Assembly: GCA_030295235.1 (NCBI GenBank)
Contig: AP026135.1
Span: 978,001 to 1,042,000, forward strand
Origin: Fistulifera solaris
Lineage: Eukaryota; Bacillariophyta; Bacillariophyceae; Naviculales; Stauroneidaceae
DNA length: 64,000 bases
Direction: 5' to 3'
A model generated the notes under the pieces. The model ran no database searches. It was given only the letters and a program-made list of their open reading frames with translations, and had not been told where the DNA came from. The translations under genes and the position numbers were made by a program. This document shows positions 62,728 through 64,000 of this stretch, piece by piece. Numbering within the stretch: position 1 is the stretch's first letter; each line of letters opens with the position of its first letter.

Positions 62728-63562
62728 ATGTCCACAACGACAGAACCAGAAAGCAAAAAGTTGAAAATGGACGAGTATCCCATGTCCCCCGATGCGGAAT
62801 GGCCCGATGCGTGGCTCATGCCCGATCAAGTCGAAGATCAGTGTGCACCCAATCAACTAGAACCCAATGTACCAGTTTCCGCCGAACAAATGCGTGATTT
62901 GGGTATCTGTTACTGGAAAATGGACGATGTAGACAAGTACGATTATCCCATAAAGGCGATTCCGTGGGATCCGAAGGACGCCAAAGATCCGAAACTGCAA
63001 GCATTGCGTGATGCTCGAGGGTACTCGTATGCCGATATTATTACCGTTCACCCGGATCATCTTCCCGAATTTGACCAGAAAATTAAGGCTTTCTTTGAAG
63101 AGCACATTCATGATGCGGTACGTTGTTAGTGGGGGAAGTAGTGGGAATAAATATTCTTGTTTTCTAACGCTCACATTATTATGAATAAAGGAAGAAATTC
63201 GTTACATTGTCGGCGGGTCCGGATACTTTGATGTTCGCAACAAGGAGGACAAGTGGGTGCGCGTACATGTCAAGAAGGGTGATCTTATGACGCTTCCTGA
63301 GGGAATTTACCATCGTAGGTTTGCTGTGATGTGCTATTTGCTATTGTAGAAATCCGTCAATCTCATCCTTCTCTCCCTTAACTCACACTTGACAGGATTT
63401 ACATGCGACGAAGATCACATGATCCACGCCATGCGATTATTCATCGGGCAGCCTGTTTGGACGCCTTTCAATCGTCCACAAGAAGATCACCCTTCGCGCA
63501 AAAAATACGCCGAATTGTTTTTGGCGACTGAAGAAAAAAAGGAAGACGCCGACACTCATTAG
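62728..63562 (+). CDS. ADI1: Acireductone dioxygenase (methionine salvage)
   Basis: Cupin metalloenzyme that converts acireductone to the 2-oxo acid of methionine plus formate. Exons 62728-63117, 63191-63314 and 63396-63562; introns of 73 and 81 bp. 226 residues including a short acidic N-terminal extension ([18 protein letters not shown]). The fold starts at [20 protein letters not shown]. Metal ligands lie in [20 protein letters not shown] (His, His, Glu) and in LPEGIYHRF (His). The end [20 protein letters not shown] is typical. An intron splits the HIHDA|EEIRY metal site. Cytosolic by default; no targeting signal. All junction phases agree. Confidence 0.93.
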
Positions 63563-63826
63563 ACTGACTTGTGAACAATTCTTTTCATTTAGGCACAAAA
63601 AAGACAATGTTCAGGCGTCCATACACACGTGTCAAGACGTAAAAATAACCAATAAGCACCGATAGGTTTACCGAGCTACACTTTATTTTTTAAATCGTAT
63701 TCTTACGAACCTGGTACTCTATCGGTGAATCATGAGACTTTCTCTAAAGTGACATGAAATAAAAAAACAAAACAATGCCGGGTTGCGTTGCAGCATTGAA
63801 TTCCAAAGAAATCGATTGTGGTCAAC

Positions 63827-64000
63827 CTATTCTATTTCCAGCATCGCATCCAAGCATGTCACCCCTCCTCCAAGGGTGACAACCTCCACTTCATGGGTGT
63901 CAAAGTGCATCAGAAAAGCTGCCGGTGCATCATAACCTTCTTCTGTGTGGGATCCGGGTGTAAATTTGACTTGAATGGGAAAGTTGGCACTCACTTCATC
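63827..64000 (-). CDS. C-terminal end of an unidentified protein (partial)
   Basis: Reading from the right edge: DEVSANFPIQVKFTPGSHTE, then EGYDAPAAFLMHFDTHEVEV, VTLGGGVTCLDAMLEIE and a TAG at 63827-63829. 57 residues in one open frame, coding-like, with no competing frame. Start and bulk lie beyond the window. Not recognised. Convergent with ADI1 over about 264 bp that hold nothing else. Confidence 0.5.
   Translation of the reverse strand, partial: DEVSANFPIQVKFTPGSHTEEGYDAPAAFLMHFDTHEVEVVTLGGGVTCLDAMLEIE

Overview
This window is eukaryotic nuclear DNA from a diatom, most likely Phaeodactylum tricornutum or a close relative. The signs are short GT-AG introns of about 60-130 bp, compact intergenic spaces, genes on both strands, nuclear proteins with signal peptides ending at an Ala-Phe type plastid cleavage site, a diatom-type myosin, and a PIF/Harbinger-like transposon remnant. 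Species assignment is inference; no marker gene is present.

Layout. 0-11 kb: end of a 2-oxoglutarate oxygenase, a CDT1-like replication licensing factor, a mitochondrial/peroxisomal carrier, a 52-bp tandem repeat array next to a second 2OG oxygenase, a long coiled-coil protein, GINS subunit Sld5 and EMC2. 11-27 kb: a class I methyltransferase with an in-frame TGA near its N terminus, an ankyrin-like protein, a three-exon myosin, and the CCR4-NOT scaffold CNOT1. 27-34 kb is accessory in character: a dispersed repeat, a decayed fragment of an AAA-ATPase/TPR gene, a plastid-type ribosomal L11 methyltransferase, a 1,136-bp Harbinger-like element with TTA target duplications, and the longer AAA/TPR copy. 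34-46 kb: Hsp33, a basic Ser-rich protein, mitochondrial bL21, two opposed copies of a small plastid-targeted protein, a SUN-domain protein and a protein built from 54-residue repeats. 46-64 kb: a Pumilio protein, Enhancer of polycomb (EPL1), a divergent pair of Kir-type potassium channels, a diatom membrane protein, two poorly characterised proteins (one with a C2-like region), a cyclophilin whose ATG is split by an intron, acireductone dioxygenase, and the end of one more gene.

The most important technical observation is that about a dozen conserved genes are broken by single-base indels, mostly in short homopolymers. Clear homology or composition continues across each break, so residual sequencing error is more likely than mass pseudogenisation. 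CDS spans below are therefore given across the breaks and the breaks are listed. The AAA/TPR locus is the exception, where real decay is plausible.

Functional themes: replication licensing (CDT1, Sld5), mRNA turnover (CNOT1, Pumilio), chromatin (EPL1), ER/nuclear envelope (EMC2, SUN), ion transport (two Kir channels, one carrier) and organelle proteins (PrmA-like, Hsp33, bL21m, small plastid paralogues). There is no sign of operon-like organisation.
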